A stretch of 64,000 bases of DNA from assembly GCA_020634495.1 (NCBI GenBank), contig JACKBR010000022.1, positions 14,812 to 78,811 of the forward strand, written 5' to 3'. The number at the start of each line of letters is the position of its first letter. Position 1 is the stretch's first letter. Positions 18,256-26,097 of the stretch are shown piece after piece. This DNA comes from Ardenticatenaceae bacterium (GTDB taxonomy: Bacteria > Chloroflexota > Anaerolineae > Promineifilales > Promineifilaceae). A program made the translations under genes and the position numbers. A model generated the notes under the pieces. It was not told the DNA's origin, made no database searches, and worked only from the letters and a program-made list of their open reading frames with translations.

Positions 18256-18544
18256 TCGTGCCGCAAAAAAAGGGTTGCAGACGGGCGTGCTAAAAACATT
18301 TCTGGTGGTGGGGAGTTTGCTGGCCACTCTGGGGGGCACACGCCTGTTGGCTGCACAGGATACGGCCGTTTCTACAACGGCCGTTCCTGTCAATGAAGCA
18401 GTCATCGTGGTCGTTCCGGCGGAAAGCAGCAGTGCTTTGCCGCTGCCGCCCACCAGCCGGGGCACCCAAATTGAGCTGAAACAAATTCCCCAGGTCGTGC
18501 AGCCGCAGATTAAGCCAGTGGCTCGCGCCAGGTCGTCACGGTAA
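18245..18544 (+). CDS. Small membrane-anchored or exported protein, unknown
   Basis: A 99-residue protein starting at ATG 18245, which overlaps the previous gene by 11 nt and has GAGGAA 8 nt upstream. One hydrophobic segment (GVLKTFLVVGSLLATLGGTR) could be a signal or anchor. The rest is low-complexity (TAVSTTAVPVNEAVIVVVPA) and basic at the end (QIKPVARARSSR). Two adjacent ACGGCCGT octamers code its Thr-Ala-Val repeats. No FMN-attachment motif is visible, so it is not an evident ApbE target. The stop is 4 nt before the apbE start. Confidence 0.6.
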   Translation: MTTNRAAKKGLQTGVLKTFLVVGSLLATLGGTRLLAAQDTAVSTTAVPVNEAVIVVVPAESSSALPLPPTSRGTQIELKQIPQVVQPQIKPVARARSSR

Positions 18545-18548
18545 ACCG

Positions 18549-19526
18549 ATGAAGCCACAAGCACACCCTGCCACCTGGCAGTCGCACAGCTTTTGGGCGA
18601 TGGGCAGCCAGGTTGTCCTCTGGCTAGACAGCAGCGATGTTCTCCAGTCGGCTGCCGCCTTTGCCCAGGCCGAAGCCCTCTTTGCCCGCAATGAACGTGC
18701 CCTGAGCCGCTTTCGCCCAGACAGCGAATTGATGCAGCTCAATGCCCGCTCTGGCCAATGGGTAACGGTTTCGGACTTGCTCTGGCGTGAGGTAGTGCTG
18801 GCGGTGGAGATGGCCCGGCAAACAGACGGCCGTTTTGACCCCACGCTGCTTAAGGCCCTGGTTCAGGCAGGCTATGATCGCAGCTTTGAGCAGGTTCGGA
18901 GTGGAGACCATTTCTCTTGGTGGGAGAGTGAAAAGCTGTACGGCCGTTGGGCTGACGTCGCGCTAGATGAAACCCGGCAGGCAGTGCGGCTGCCCGCAGG
19001 CGTTGCGCTCGATTTGGGCGGCATTGCCAAAGGCGACACAGCCCAGCAAGCCAGGAATCTGCTGCAATTGGTTGGCCCTTGCCTGGTGGATGCCGGGGGT
19101 GATCTGGTGGCTGGGGCCGCGCCCTTGAGTCAGCCGGGCTGGCCAGTGGCCCTCAGCCCGCCTGGGGTAGATGACTTTGGCGAACCAGATGATTTAGCGA
19201 CGTTTTGGCTGGCTAACGGGGCATTGGCAACGTCTGGCATCGATTATCGTCGTTGGCTGCAAAACGGCCGTCTGGCGCATCATCTCATCGACCCCCGAAC
19301 GGGGCAGCCTGCCAGCACAGACCTGCTTACGGCCACCGTGCTGGCGCATGATGCCGCTGCTGCCGAGGCGTGGGCCACCGCCACGCTGATCGCTGGGGCG
19401 GACGTGGGTACGGCGCTTTTGTTGGATTGGGGTTTGGCGGGATTGGTTGTGGTTGGAGACGGCCGTATCCTGGCCACCCCCCAAATGGATCAATTACTTC
19501 AAGGCGAGTTCCTCCTGCTTGCCTGA
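18549..19526 (+). CDS. apbE: FAD:protein FMN transferase ApbE
   Basis: A 325-residue ApbE. The family transfers FMN from FAD to a Thr or Ser of target flavoproteins, usually outside the cytoplasmic membrane, with Mg2+. Visible landmarks are ERALSRFRPDSELMQLNA, DGRFDPTL, LDLGGIAKGDTAQ, VDAGGDLVA, ATSGIDYRRW, HLIDPRTGQPA and the C-terminal Ala-rich helix. No clear signal peptide or lipobox is present, unlike many ApbE proteins. The gene is tightly packed behind two tiny membrane genes and before a ferric-reductase-like gene. No FMN_bind protein is in the window, so its target is unknown. Confidence 0.92.
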   Translation: MKPQAHPATWQSHSFWAMGSQVVLWLDSSDVLQSAAAFAQAEALFARNERALSRFRPDSELMQLNARSGQWVTVSDLLWREVVLAVEMARQTDGRFDPTLLKALVQAGYDRSFEQVRSGDHFSWWESEKLYGRWADVALDETRQAVRLPAGVALDLGGIAKGDTAQQARNLLQLVGPCLVDAGGDLVAGAAPLSQPGWPVALSPPGVDDFGEPDDLATFWLANGALATSGIDYRRWLQNGRLAHHLIDPRTGQPASTDLLTATVLAHDAAAAEAWATATLIAGADVGTALLLDWGLAGLVVVGDGRILATPQMDQLLQGEFLLLA

Positions 19527-19530
19527 AGCC

Positions 19531-19690
19531 ATTTCCTCGGAAACTGTCTGGCACAGCCTGACCCATCCAAAAGTTTCCGGGGAAATCTATAACATTTATT
19601 CACGTTGCGAGGTTACTCTGGTAGAAACCCTAAGGGTTTTGGCAAAATCAATGCCAATTTCTAGAAGTCAAGAAAACCCTTAGGGTTTGC
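19531..19690 (+). repeat. Two hairpin repeat elements between apbE and the haem protein gene
   Basis: First, ATTTCCTCGGAAACT (19531-19545) pairs with AGTTTCCGGGGAAAT (19572-19586); a sister copy is at 41221-41275. Second, two near-palindromes, AAACCCTAAGGGTTT (19625-19639) and AAACCCTTAGGGTTT (19674-19688), flank a short spacer. Neither ends in a good T-run. Confidence 0.6.
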
Positions 19691-19745
19691 GGTGCGTAAC
19701 ATCAAACATTTATTCAAAATTGACTTATCTTTTACTGGAGATTTC

Positions 19746-20453
19746 ATGACCACTATAACTAATTCAAACAACAGGGCTGAAATTTGGGACAGCTTGCTTA
19801 CCTTTATTTTCAGTCTGGTGTTGGGCGTTACGGGAGGTCTGGTTTTGTTGGGCACTGGCTGGCTGCTGGTGAATACCTCGGCGGGTGCTACCATCGCCAA
19901 CGCCCTGGTCATCACCGACAAGACGCCCTGGTATTTTTCGCGCTCAGCAGGCACGGTAGCTTACCTGCTGCTGGCTGGTTCCACCATTTGGGGGCTGCTG
20001 CTCAGCACCAAACTGATCAAAGAAATGGTTCCAGCGGCGCTGGCCCTGGCCATGCACAACATTTTGTCCTGGCTGGCGGTGCTATTCACCGGGCTGCACG
20101 CCCTGGCGCTGCTGTGGGACAGCTTCTATACCTACACCCTGGCGGATTTAACCGTGCCTTTTGTTGGCCCTTACCGGCCTGGCTGGGTGGGGCTGGGAAT
20201 CATTGGCTTTTACCTGATGTTCCTCACATCATTGAGCTTTAACTTCCGCAAGCAGATTGGGCAAAAGCGGTGGCGACAGCTCCATTATGCCACCTTTGCT
20301 GTTTACATCCTGGCCACCGTTCACGGGGCAATGGCCGGTACAGACAGCGGCAACCCAGGGATGCAGATGTTGTACTGGGGCAGCGGTTTGATCGTGCTCT
20401 TCTTAACCAATTACCGGATGCTTGTAGGCAGGGGGAAAACCGCTCGCGCCTAA
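19746..20453 (+). CDS. Ferric-reductase-like transmembrane haem protein
   Basis: A 235-residue protein with about six membrane helices. It resembles the ferric reductase/YedZ-MsrQ fold: His in ALAMHNILSW and FTGLHALALL, and in RQLHYATFAVY and LATVHGAMAG, spaced to hold b-type haems between helices. It lacks the soluble FAD/NAD domain of full ferric reductases, so electrons must come from a partner. GGAG lies 6 nt before ATG 19746. Co-location with ApbE fits an electron-transfer module. It could serve metal reduction, protein repair or respiration. Confidence 0.8.
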   Translation: MTTITNSNNRAEIWDSLLTFIFSLVLGVTGGLVLLGTGWLLVNTSAGATIANALVITDKTPWYFSRSAGTVAYLLLAGSTIWGLLLSTKLIKEMVPAALALAMHNILSWLAVLFTGLHALALLWDSFYTYTLADLTVPFVGPYRPGWVGLGIIGFYLMFLTSLSFNFRKQIGQKRWRQLHYATFAVYILATVHGAMAGTDSGNPGMQMLYWGSGLIVLFLTNYRMLVGRGKTARA

Positions 20454-20482
20454 AAACTTGGGTGGTTTTTTAGCTGGATGTG

Positions 20483-20518
20483 AACGGCCGTATTCGATGA
20501 GGATATGGCCGTTTTGCA
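20483..20518 (+). terminator. Terminator containing an ACGGCCGT arm
   Basis: AACGGCCGTAT (20483-20493) pairs with ATATGGCCGTT (20503-20513) with one G-U pair; TT and TGCATT follow. It ends the ApbE operon. Confidence 0.6.
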
Positions 20519-20519
20519 T

Positions 20520-20525
20520 TATAAT
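20520..20525 (+). promoter_or_regulatory. -10 box (TATAAT) of the ELW-repeat gene
   Basis: A perfect TATAAT lies directly after the previous terminator. No clear -35 is seen. The start near 20532 would give an 87-nt leader; AGAAGGAG is the ribosome site before ATG 20619. Confidence 0.4.
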
Positions 20526-20618
20526 TACCCCACATTCTACTTAATCTTTTGTGCCCTCAGCGTAGAAACGGCCGTGGCATAAAGCACATTTCATCGTTTT
20601 AGCATAGAAGGAGAAAAA

Positions 20619-22139
20619 ATGTCTTTGAAGAATTACTTTTTGCTCGGGCTATTCATTTTAAGTTGCCTGGTCTTCGGTGTTGATAAAAACCAGCAAAAGG
20701 TGAGTGCCCAGCAAAGCGCAGTTGCCGTAGTTGAACCATTTATGATTAAAGATATTAATCCTGGAGGCGATTCAAACCCCTGGCAGTTTACCGAAATGGA
20801 TGGGAAAATTTATTTTACCGCGTCTACAGAAGAAAATGGGGAAGAGCTTTGGGTAACTGATGGCACTGAAGCGGGAACGTATATGGTAAAAGATATAAAT
20901 CCATATGGCTCAAATGGCAGCGAGTTTGATAGCGAACCATTATTCATGACGGTCTACAAAAATGAACTGTATTTCCGGGCAACAAACACGTTGACGGGTA
21001 CAGAACTCTGGAAAAGTGACGGCACCGAAGCGGGAACTGTGCTGGTCAAAAACATCTATCTAGAAGATGGTATGGGGGCGGCTGAATCCTCAGACCCTTA
21101 CGGGTTTGTAGAATTTAACGGTGAGCTTTTTTTTGTGGCTAAAGATTCAACAACAGATACAGCCAATGGCCTGTGGAAAACAGATGGTACAGAGGCCGGC
21201 ACGGTTCGGGTAGGAAACGTATTTGTTCATAATTATGGTTACAGCAGCCCTGTAATATTTGGCAATGCTATGTATTTTAACGGTTCATTAGATAAATTTA
21301 ATGACAAAGAACTGTGGAAAAGTGATGGTACAGCGAGTGGAACAGTTTTAGTAAAAGATATAAACCCAGATTTTTTTGGACCTACACCGTCTAGTTCTGA
21401 TCCAAAATTCCTAACAGTTGTGAATGATACCTTGTTTTTTGTGGCAAGCGGCTCTATCGGCAACGAAGAATTATGGAAAAGTGATGGTACTGAAGTCGGC
21501 ACTGTCCTTGTAAAGGACATAAGATCGGGGGCAGATCCATCGTTCCCAGATCGTTTAGTGAATATGAATGGCATTCTTTACTTTCGAGCCTCAGATAGTA
21601 TGGAAAACAGTTACGAACTTTGGCGGAGTGATGGTACAGAAGCGGGCACTTATATGGTAAAAGACATTAATCCGCAAACGAATTATGCTGGCTTCCCGGC
21701 CCCGATATTGCCTGGCGGATATTTTAAACTGCCTGTCATGAATAGTGAACTTTATTTTTATGGCGCTGAGCTGACGAACGGAAATGAGCTTTGGAAAAGC
21801 GATGGCACAGAGGTTGGTACGGTTCTGGTTAAGGATATATTCCCCGGATTAGATAGCTCAAATCCACTCTGGTTTGTAACTGGCGGTGCGACACTGTATT
21901 TTACCGCCGATGATGGCGTAAATGGTATAGAGTTGTGGCAAAGTGATGGAACCAACGCAGGAACTGTGATGGTTAAAGATATTGCACCAGGGAATGATAG
22001 CTCAAATCCCCAATGGCTGGGTGTGGTTGGGAATTGGCTATTTTTCAGTGCAAATGATGGTGTCCATGGCCGGGAATTATGGACGATGTTGTTGGCCGAA
22101 TTGGACGAGAGCATGTACCTGCCAACGGTGCTGAGATAG
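20619..22139 (+). CDS. Secreted ELWxxDGT-repeat protein
   Basis: A 506-residue exported protein. A signal peptide (NYFLLGLFILSCLVFGV) is followed by about nine repeats of ~45 residues around ELWKSDGTEAGTVLVKDI, each with a beta-strand such as LYFTADD. These hyalin-like repeats are predicted to form a beta-propeller or beta-solenoid; function is unknown and usually assigned to surface or cell-cell roles. The C-terminus (MYLPTVLR) resembles short tails of other Chloroflexota surface proteins. The DNA is visibly more AT-rich than its neighbours and contains no ACGGCCGT octamer, which may point to transfer or repeat-driven evolution. Confidence 0.85.
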   Translation: MSLKNYFLLGLFILSCLVFGVDKNQQKVSAQQSAVAVVEPFMIKDINPGGDSNPWQFTEMDGKIYFTASTEENGEELWVTDGTEAGTYMVKDINPYGSNGSEFDSEPLFMTVYKNELYFRATNTLTGTELWKSDGTEAGTVLVKNIYLEDGMGAAESSDPYGFVEFNGELFFVAKDSTTDTANGLWKTDGTEAGTVRVGNVFVHNYGYSSPVIFGNAMYFNGSLDKFNDKELWKSDGTASGTVLVKDINPDFFGPTPSSSDPKFLTVVNDTLFFVASGSIGNEELWKSDGTEVGTVLVKDIRSGADPSFPDRLVNMNGILYFRASDSMENSYELWRSDGTEAGTYMVKDINPQTNYAGFPAPILPGGYFKLPVMNSELYFYGAELTNGNELWKSDGTEVGTVLVKDIFPGLDSSNPLWFVTGGATLYFTADDGVNGIELWQSDGTNAGTVMVKDIAPGNDSSNPQWLGVVGNWLFFSANDGVHGRELWTMLLAELDESMYLPTVLR

Positions 22140-22171
22140 ATTTATTTAGTAGAAGTGGTGAATGATTGTGA

Positions 22172-22206
22172 ACGGCCGTATTTTCTCAAAATACGGCCGT
22201 GTTTTC
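22172..22206 (+). terminator. Terminator built from an inverted pair of ACGGCCGT
   Basis: ACGGCCGTATTTT (22172-22184) and AAAATACGGCCGT (22188-22200) form a 13-bp perfect stem with loop CTC, followed by GTTTTC. It ends the ELW-repeat gene. Confidence 0.8.
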
Positions 22207-22244
22207 TTCTGGCTTCAATTCCCAACAATGAATAAAATAACTGA

Positions 22245-23498
22245 ATGGCAAAAACATTCCAACATTCAGCTCAGCTCATCCTTTTGTTCATTTTGGCCAC
22301 CCTGCTGGTGGCTTGCGGGGGAGAAGAATCGCCCAACCCAGTTAGTGCGGCAGAAGCAACCGCTCCAGTTGAGATTGCTGCGGAGGAAACGGCCGTGTCC
22401 TCCCCCGCCACCGCAACGCTGCCTCCACCAGTTGTTCCCACGGTTACCCTGCCGCCGCCAGCCATTGTTAACAATGAGCCAACCCCAACCGCCATGCCAA
22501 CCGCCACCGCTACGCCAGAACCCGTAGCCATCTACAGCGCCGCAGATTTTGGCACGGATCGCAATCCGCTGACCGGTGAACGAATGGCCGATCCGTCTGT
22601 GTTGGAAAGACGGCCGTTAGCCATCAAAATTTCCAACAATCCCGCCAGCTATACTCGACCCCAGCACGGCATTGGCCAGGCCGACATTGTGTTTGAGCAC
22701 GTTACCGAAACCAACATTACCCGCTTCACGGCCATCTTTTATGGCCAAACGCCGCCAGATATTGGCCCGATTCGCAGCGCTCGCCTCATCGATAAAGAAC
22801 TGCCCGCCATGTACGATGCCGCCATTGTCATGTCTGGCTCCCATCCGCGAATCCTCCAGGCGATTGCCGAATCAGACATCGGCGACCGAATCTACCGGGA
22901 GACAACCACTGGCTACTATCGCAAGGAAGATGACCCAAATATTCCCTTCGAACACACCCTGTACGCCGATCCGGTGGGGCTGTGGGAAGCGGTTGAGTGG
23001 GGCCATGACAACCGTGCCCCGCATTTCACCACAACGATGGCCTTCGACACCACGCCGCCGCCTGATGGCGAACCGGCCAGCTATGTGGAGCTGCACTATT
23101 CAACCTGGTCTGAGGTGATTTGGGAATATGATGCGGCAGACGGCCGTTATTACCGCACGGTGGATGGGGAAACCTTTGTCGATGGCAACAATGACGAACA
23201 AGTCAGCGCCGCCAACGTCATTATCCTCTATGCCCCGCACCAGTTCGACCGCTCCATTTGCGTTTACCCGCGTGAGGATGGCGGCTGCGACCTGTACACC
23301 ACCGAAATCCAGATTTGGGGCCGGGGCTATGCCATGCTCATCCGTGATGGCCAAAAATATGACGTCACCTGGCTGCGCCAAAACCGCAGCGATATGTTCA
23401 CCTTCATCGATAACGAAGGCAACCCCGTGCCGCTGCAAGTGGGCAACACCTGGTTTCAGGTGGTTCCCTTCTACTACGATGACCCCATCATCGAGTAA
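22245..23498 (+). CDS. DUF3048 domain lipoprotein (YerB-like)
   Basis: A 417-residue lipoprotein. The signal ends in the lipobox LVACGGEE, then a Thr/Pro/Glu-rich linker (~30-95). DUF3048 starts at NPLTGERMADPSVLERRPLA and contains SNNPASYTRPQHGIGQADIV and IGPIRSARLIDKELPAMYDA. The C-terminal part (NVIILYAPHQFD, GRGYAMLIRDGQ, VGNTWFQVVP) is the usual second domain. Members are extracytoplasmic and poorly understood; YerB of Bacillus is the best-known relative. The gene stands alone between a terminator and convergent genes. Confidence 0.88.
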   Translation: MAKTFQHSAQLILLFILATLLVACGGEESPNPVSAAEATAPVEIAAEETAVSSPATATLPPPVVPTVTLPPPAIVNNEPTPTAMPTATATPEPVAIYSAADFGTDRNPLTGERMADPSVLERRPLAIKISNNPASYTRPQHGIGQADIVFEHVTETNITRFTAIFYGQTPPDIGPIRSARLIDKELPAMYDAAIVMSGSHPRILQAIAESDIGDRIYRETTTGYYRKEDDPNIPFEHTLYADPVGLWEAVEWGHDNRAPHFTTTMAFDTTPPPDGEPASYVELHYSTWSEVIWEYDAADGRYYRTVDGETFVDGNNDEQVSAANVIILYAPHQFDRSICVYPREDGGCDLYTTEIQIWGRGYAMLIRDGQKYDVTWLRQNRSDMFTFIDNEGNPVPLQVGNTWFQVVPFYYDDPIIE

Positions 23499-23632
23499 AC
23501 ATTCATCGTGGAGTGAGCATCCTCAGGCTTGTGCTGAGTGGAATCGAAGTATGCAAACGGCCGTTTAGAGCCGCATCTGAGAATGCTTTCTCCTCTCTTT
23601 TTTCAAGATTTTCCTCAGAAAAGGTTGAACTT

Positions 23633-24514
23633 TTAGTCGCGGAGGTTTTGAAAGGTGAGCCGCCAGCCGCCGCTGAAGCCGCTGGCACATTCCTCAATAC
23701 GCAAGCCGCTTACTTCGGGGCTGCCGTCTGGTAGGCGCACGGTGTAAGAAATGTCGGGCGACATTGCAAAATCGGCATAGCCACGGCCGTTTTCCGGCTT
23801 GAATCCAGTAAAAAAGCGATCACGGCCGTTTTGCCAGGTCACCTCTATCTCGATCCCTGGAGAATCATTCAAAAGCGCATCCAGCACAATCACTTCAATG
23901 CGGCTAATGGCTTCGTCGTCGCTGCACAGGCGGGTTTGCTCCGTGAGGCGGTAATTGGGTTGGGGCGTGGCGGTGGCTGGGCGGGTGGCCGTGGGCGGCA
24001 CGGTTGCGGTGGGTGTGGGAACGGCCGTTCCCGTTGGGCGGGGCGTGTTGGTGGGAGTGGTCACAATGGCTGGGGTTGGCGTGGGCTGTAGCGTAGACGC
24101 AGGCAGCGTGGGGGCAAACAGGGCAATTGCCTGCCCCTCAGCGCCCAATTGCCGGGCCACTACGGCCAGTTGTTCTAAAAGCGGGGCCGGACGTTGTTGG
24201 CGAACGGCCGTTTCCAGCAAATCATTCACCGTTTGGGCAATCTCAGGATCGTCCAGCGCTGCCAGCCGCTGCTGAGCCAGGGGCCAATTTTCATTCACGG
24301 CATAGCTCTGGCTTACCAAAATAATGTACTCTTCCCGGTAAGGGTCGCTAAACCGCGCCGGGCTGGCATCTGTAAAAATGACCGGATCAACCACCCAGGC
24401 GTAATACAAACCGCCAACCAGCCCAACGATCAGGCTAAGCAGCAGCCAGCCAGTTGAGCTTAAACGCCGCCAAAAAGGAAGCGGACGCTGCCGTCGGCGG
24501 GGCGGCGGGGTCAT
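23633..24514 (-). CDS. Membrane-anchored protein, paralogue of the upstream gene
   Basis: A 293-residue protein without a recognised family. One N-terminal membrane segment (GWLLLSLIVGLVGGLYYAWV) is followed by a helical domain to ~135 containing FTDASPARFSDPYREEYI and SYAVNENWPLAQQRLAAL. Then comes a long Thr/Pro linker (~145-195) and a C-terminal beta-rich domain (VIVLDALLNDSPGIEIEVTW, SGGWRLTFQNLRD). The first part is clearly related to the 127-residue protein encoded just upstream. ATG 24514 overlaps that gene's stop (ATGA). The C-terminal domain could bind a ligand outside the cell; this is a guess. Confidence 0.72.
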   Translation of the reverse strand: MTPPPRRRQRPLPFWRRLSSTGWLLLSLIVGLVGGLYYAWVVDPVIFTDASPARFSDPYREEYIILVSQSYAVNENWPLAQQRLAALDDPEIAQTVNDLLETAVRQQRPAPLLEQLAVVARQLGAEGQAIALFAPTLPASTLQPTPTPAIVTTPTNTPRPTGTAVPTPTATVPPTATRPATATPQPNYRLTEQTRLCSDDEAISRIEVIVLDALLNDSPGIEIEVTWQNGRDRFFTGFKPENGRGYADFAMSPDISYTVRLPDGSPEVSGLRIEECASGFSGGWRLTFQNLRD

Positions 24515-24894
24515 GGCGTGGCCTCCGGCGTGGCGGGCAGGTAGGGAGCCATGGCCGGGGTGTATTGGCCAATGTCGTTCGCCAGTCGCGTTAAGCGTCG
24601 GATAGCGCCCTCATCATCCTGCCGCAAAATCATTTCAATCAGCACCTGAAGCACGTATTCTGGCCCGCCTTCTCCTAAATCTTCTATGCGCTGTTGGGCG
24701 GCTGGCAGATTGCTGTCTAAAGCGTAGCTGTCGGCAATAAGCTGAACGTAATCACGGCGATATTTATCTTCTAGCACGGTGGGGTTGGCGTCGGTGAACT
24801 CGGTGGGCCAGAAGACCCAGCCAATGGCCAGACCCAGGCCGATGCCAATGGCCAGACCTAGCAAAATAAAAATGGGGGTGGGGATGCGTTTCAT
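24511..24894 (-). CDS. Membrane-anchored helical protein, short paralogue
   Basis: A 127-residue protein with one N-terminal membrane helix (FILLGLAIGIGLGLAIGWVF) and a helical exterior domain. FTDANPTVLEDKYRRDYVQL and SYALDSNLPAAQQRIEDL match the start of the next gene's product, so the pair arose by duplication. It ends in a Thr/Pro stretch where the partner continues into a further domain. The four-base ATGA overlap implies translational coupling. Family and function unrecognised. Confidence 0.72.
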   Translation of the reverse strand: MKRIPTPIFILLGLAIGIGLGLAIGWVFWPTEFTDANPTVLEDKYRRDYVQLIADSYALDSNLPAAQQRIEDLGEGGPEYVLQVLIEMILRQDDEGAIRRLTRLANDIGQYTPAMAPYLPATPEATP

Positions 24895-24902
24895 AAAAAA
24901 TC

Positions 24903-24985
24903 AGACCCTCACCCCAGCCCTCTCCCTCGCAGGGAGAGGGAGACAATTCCCTTTCGTTCACAGGGGAAGGGTTAGGGTAAGGTGT
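24903..24985 (+). repeat. CCCTCACCCCAGCCCTCTCCC-type repeat
   Basis: An intergenic element. CCCTCTCCCTC (24917-24927) pairs with GAGGG-type sequence GGGAGAGGG (24931-24940), and a second pair CCCTTTCGTTCACAGGGGAAGG lies downstream. It is placed between a minus-strand gene start and tRNA-Leu. I see no gene in 24895-25172. Confidence 0.5.
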
Positions 24986-25172
24986 ACGGTTTGCAATTGA
25001 CATAAAAAAAGAGTTACCCGCTAACGAGCAACCCTTAAATACTGGCGACGGGTAGAATCTTCCGTTTTTGCCAGAGTTGGCCGGAGCCAGTATCAATTTG
25101 CCCAGCCCCTTAGCGGGGCTTATAATCCAGCAGATTTGCCGGATAATCATCCAGTAAAAACGAGATGATCAA

Positions 25173-25254
25173 TGCCGAAGGTGGGAATCGAACCCACACT
25201 CCCGAAGGAACACGAGTTTGAGTCGTGCGCGTCTGCCAGTTCCGCCACTTCGGC
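25173..25254 (-). tRNA. tRNA-Leu (CAA)
   Basis: On the minus strand the acceptor arms GCCGAAG and CTTCGGC pair, with discriminator A and no encoded CCA. The anticodon stem CACGA/TCGTG encloses the loop CTCAAAC, giving anticodon CAA, which reads UUG. A long variable arm (CTTCGGGAG) and T-loop GTTCGAATC-type sequence (seen as GGGTTCGATTCCC in complement form) mark a class II tRNA. Length is 82 nt. Confidence 0.93.
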
Positions 25255-25274
25255 CAGATTTCAGGACGTGCGGG

Positions 25275-25303
25275 AGTATAGTTCATGGTTTTTTTTCTGT
25301 CAA
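25275..25303 (-). promoter_or_regulatory. Near-perfect sigma-70 promoter of tRNA-Leu
   Basis: On the minus strand TTGACA (25303-25298) and TATACT (25280-25275) are 17 nt apart, and the tRNA 5' end at 25254 lies about 20 nt downstream of the -10. Confidence 0.85.
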
Positions 25304-25316
25304 TAACGATGGGGAG

Positions 25317-25381
25317 AGTGAAAAGTGATAAGTAAAAAGTGATTAGAAAGGGCATACTTTTTACTTATCACTTTTTACTTT
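25317..25381 (+). repeat. AGTGAAAAGT-type hairpin repeat
   Basis: AGTGAAAAGTGATAAGTAAA units (25317-25341) are followed by the complement TACTTTTTACTTATCACTTT to 25380. It fills the gap before the sigma factor gene. Same family as 10411-10478. Confidence 0.7.
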
Positions 25382-25400
25382 CCTCCCAATTCTGCCGACA

Positions 25401-25994
25401 ATGGATGAAGTAAAACTCATAGAGCAGGCCCAACAAGGAGACGTTCAGGCGTACAACGCGCTTGTTTTGCACTACCAGCAGGTGGTGTACAACGTCGCCT
25501 ATCGCATCATGGGCGATCCGCAGTCGGCGGAGGACGCGGCGCAAGAGGCGTTCATCTCTGCTTACAAGGCGCTGAACAAGTTCCAGGGCGGCAATTTTAA
25601 GGCGTGGCTGCTGCGAATTACCACCAATGGCTGCTACGATGAGCTGCGCCGCCGCAAGCGCCGTCCGCAATCTTCCCTGGAAAGAATCACGGATGACAAT
25701 CAGGAGTCTTTTGCCTTTTTGCGCGATCCGGCCATTGGGCCAGAAAGGCGGCAGCAGCAGATGGAGCTGATTCAAGCCATTGAGGAATGTTTGCAAAATT
25801 TGCCGGACGATCAGCGGGTAACGGCCGTTCTCTGCGATGTTGAAGGGTACGATTACAACGCCATTGCCGACATGACGGAAGTGTCGCTCGGCACCGTAAA
25901 ATCGCGCGTCAGCCGGGCGCGGGCAAAGCTGCGCGACTGTTTACAGGGCTTTAAGGAACTTTTACCGGAAAACTATCGTTTACAGGGTGAATAA
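25401..25994 (+). CDS. ECF-type RNA polymerase sigma factor
   Basis: A 197-residue sigma-70 family protein. Region 2 (~25-90) has YRIMGDPQSAEDAAQEAFIS and FKAWLLRITTNGCYDELRRR. Region 4 (~135-185) has LPDDQRVTAVLCDVEGYDYN and the helix-turn-helix MTEVSLGTVKSRVSRARAKL. No region 1 or 3 is present, so it is an extracytoplasmic-function sigma. The next gene encodes a membrane protein with an anti-sigma-like N-terminus, and the two are likely co-regulated. ATG 25401 follows the AGTGAAAAGT repeat; no clear ribosome site is seen. Confidence 0.93.
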   Translation: MDEVKLIEQAQQGDVQAYNALVLHYQQVVYNVAYRIMGDPQSAEDAAQEAFISAYKALNKFQGGNFKAWLLRITTNGCYDELRRRKRRPQSSLERITDDNQESFAFLRDPAIGPERRQQQMELIQAIEECLQNLPDDQRVTAVLCDVEGYDYNAIADMTEVSLGTVKSRVSRARAKLRDCLQGFKELLPENYRLQGE

Positions 25995-26005
25995 CGGTGT
26001 AAAAG

Positions 26006-26092
26006 TATGCAAGTGGCAAGTCTGCAAGTAGGCAAGGTGCAAGTGAAATCAACCACTTGCAAACTGGCAAACTTGCAGACTTGCAAACTAAA
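26006..26092 (+). repeat. GGCAAGT/ACTTGCC-type hairpin repeat
   Basis: Tandem units around GCAAGTGGCAAGTCTGCAAG (26009-26045) are followed by complements (CCACTTGCAAACTGGCAAAC, to 26090). The hairpin separates the sigma and anti-sigma genes. Tandem structure is too irregular for a CRISPR array. Confidence 0.65.
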
Positions 26093-26097
26093 ATGAA

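Noticed and set aside
26006..26092. Possible CRISPR-like array
   Set aside because: Units are 6-12 nt, degenerate and without spacers of constant length; it folds as one hairpin.
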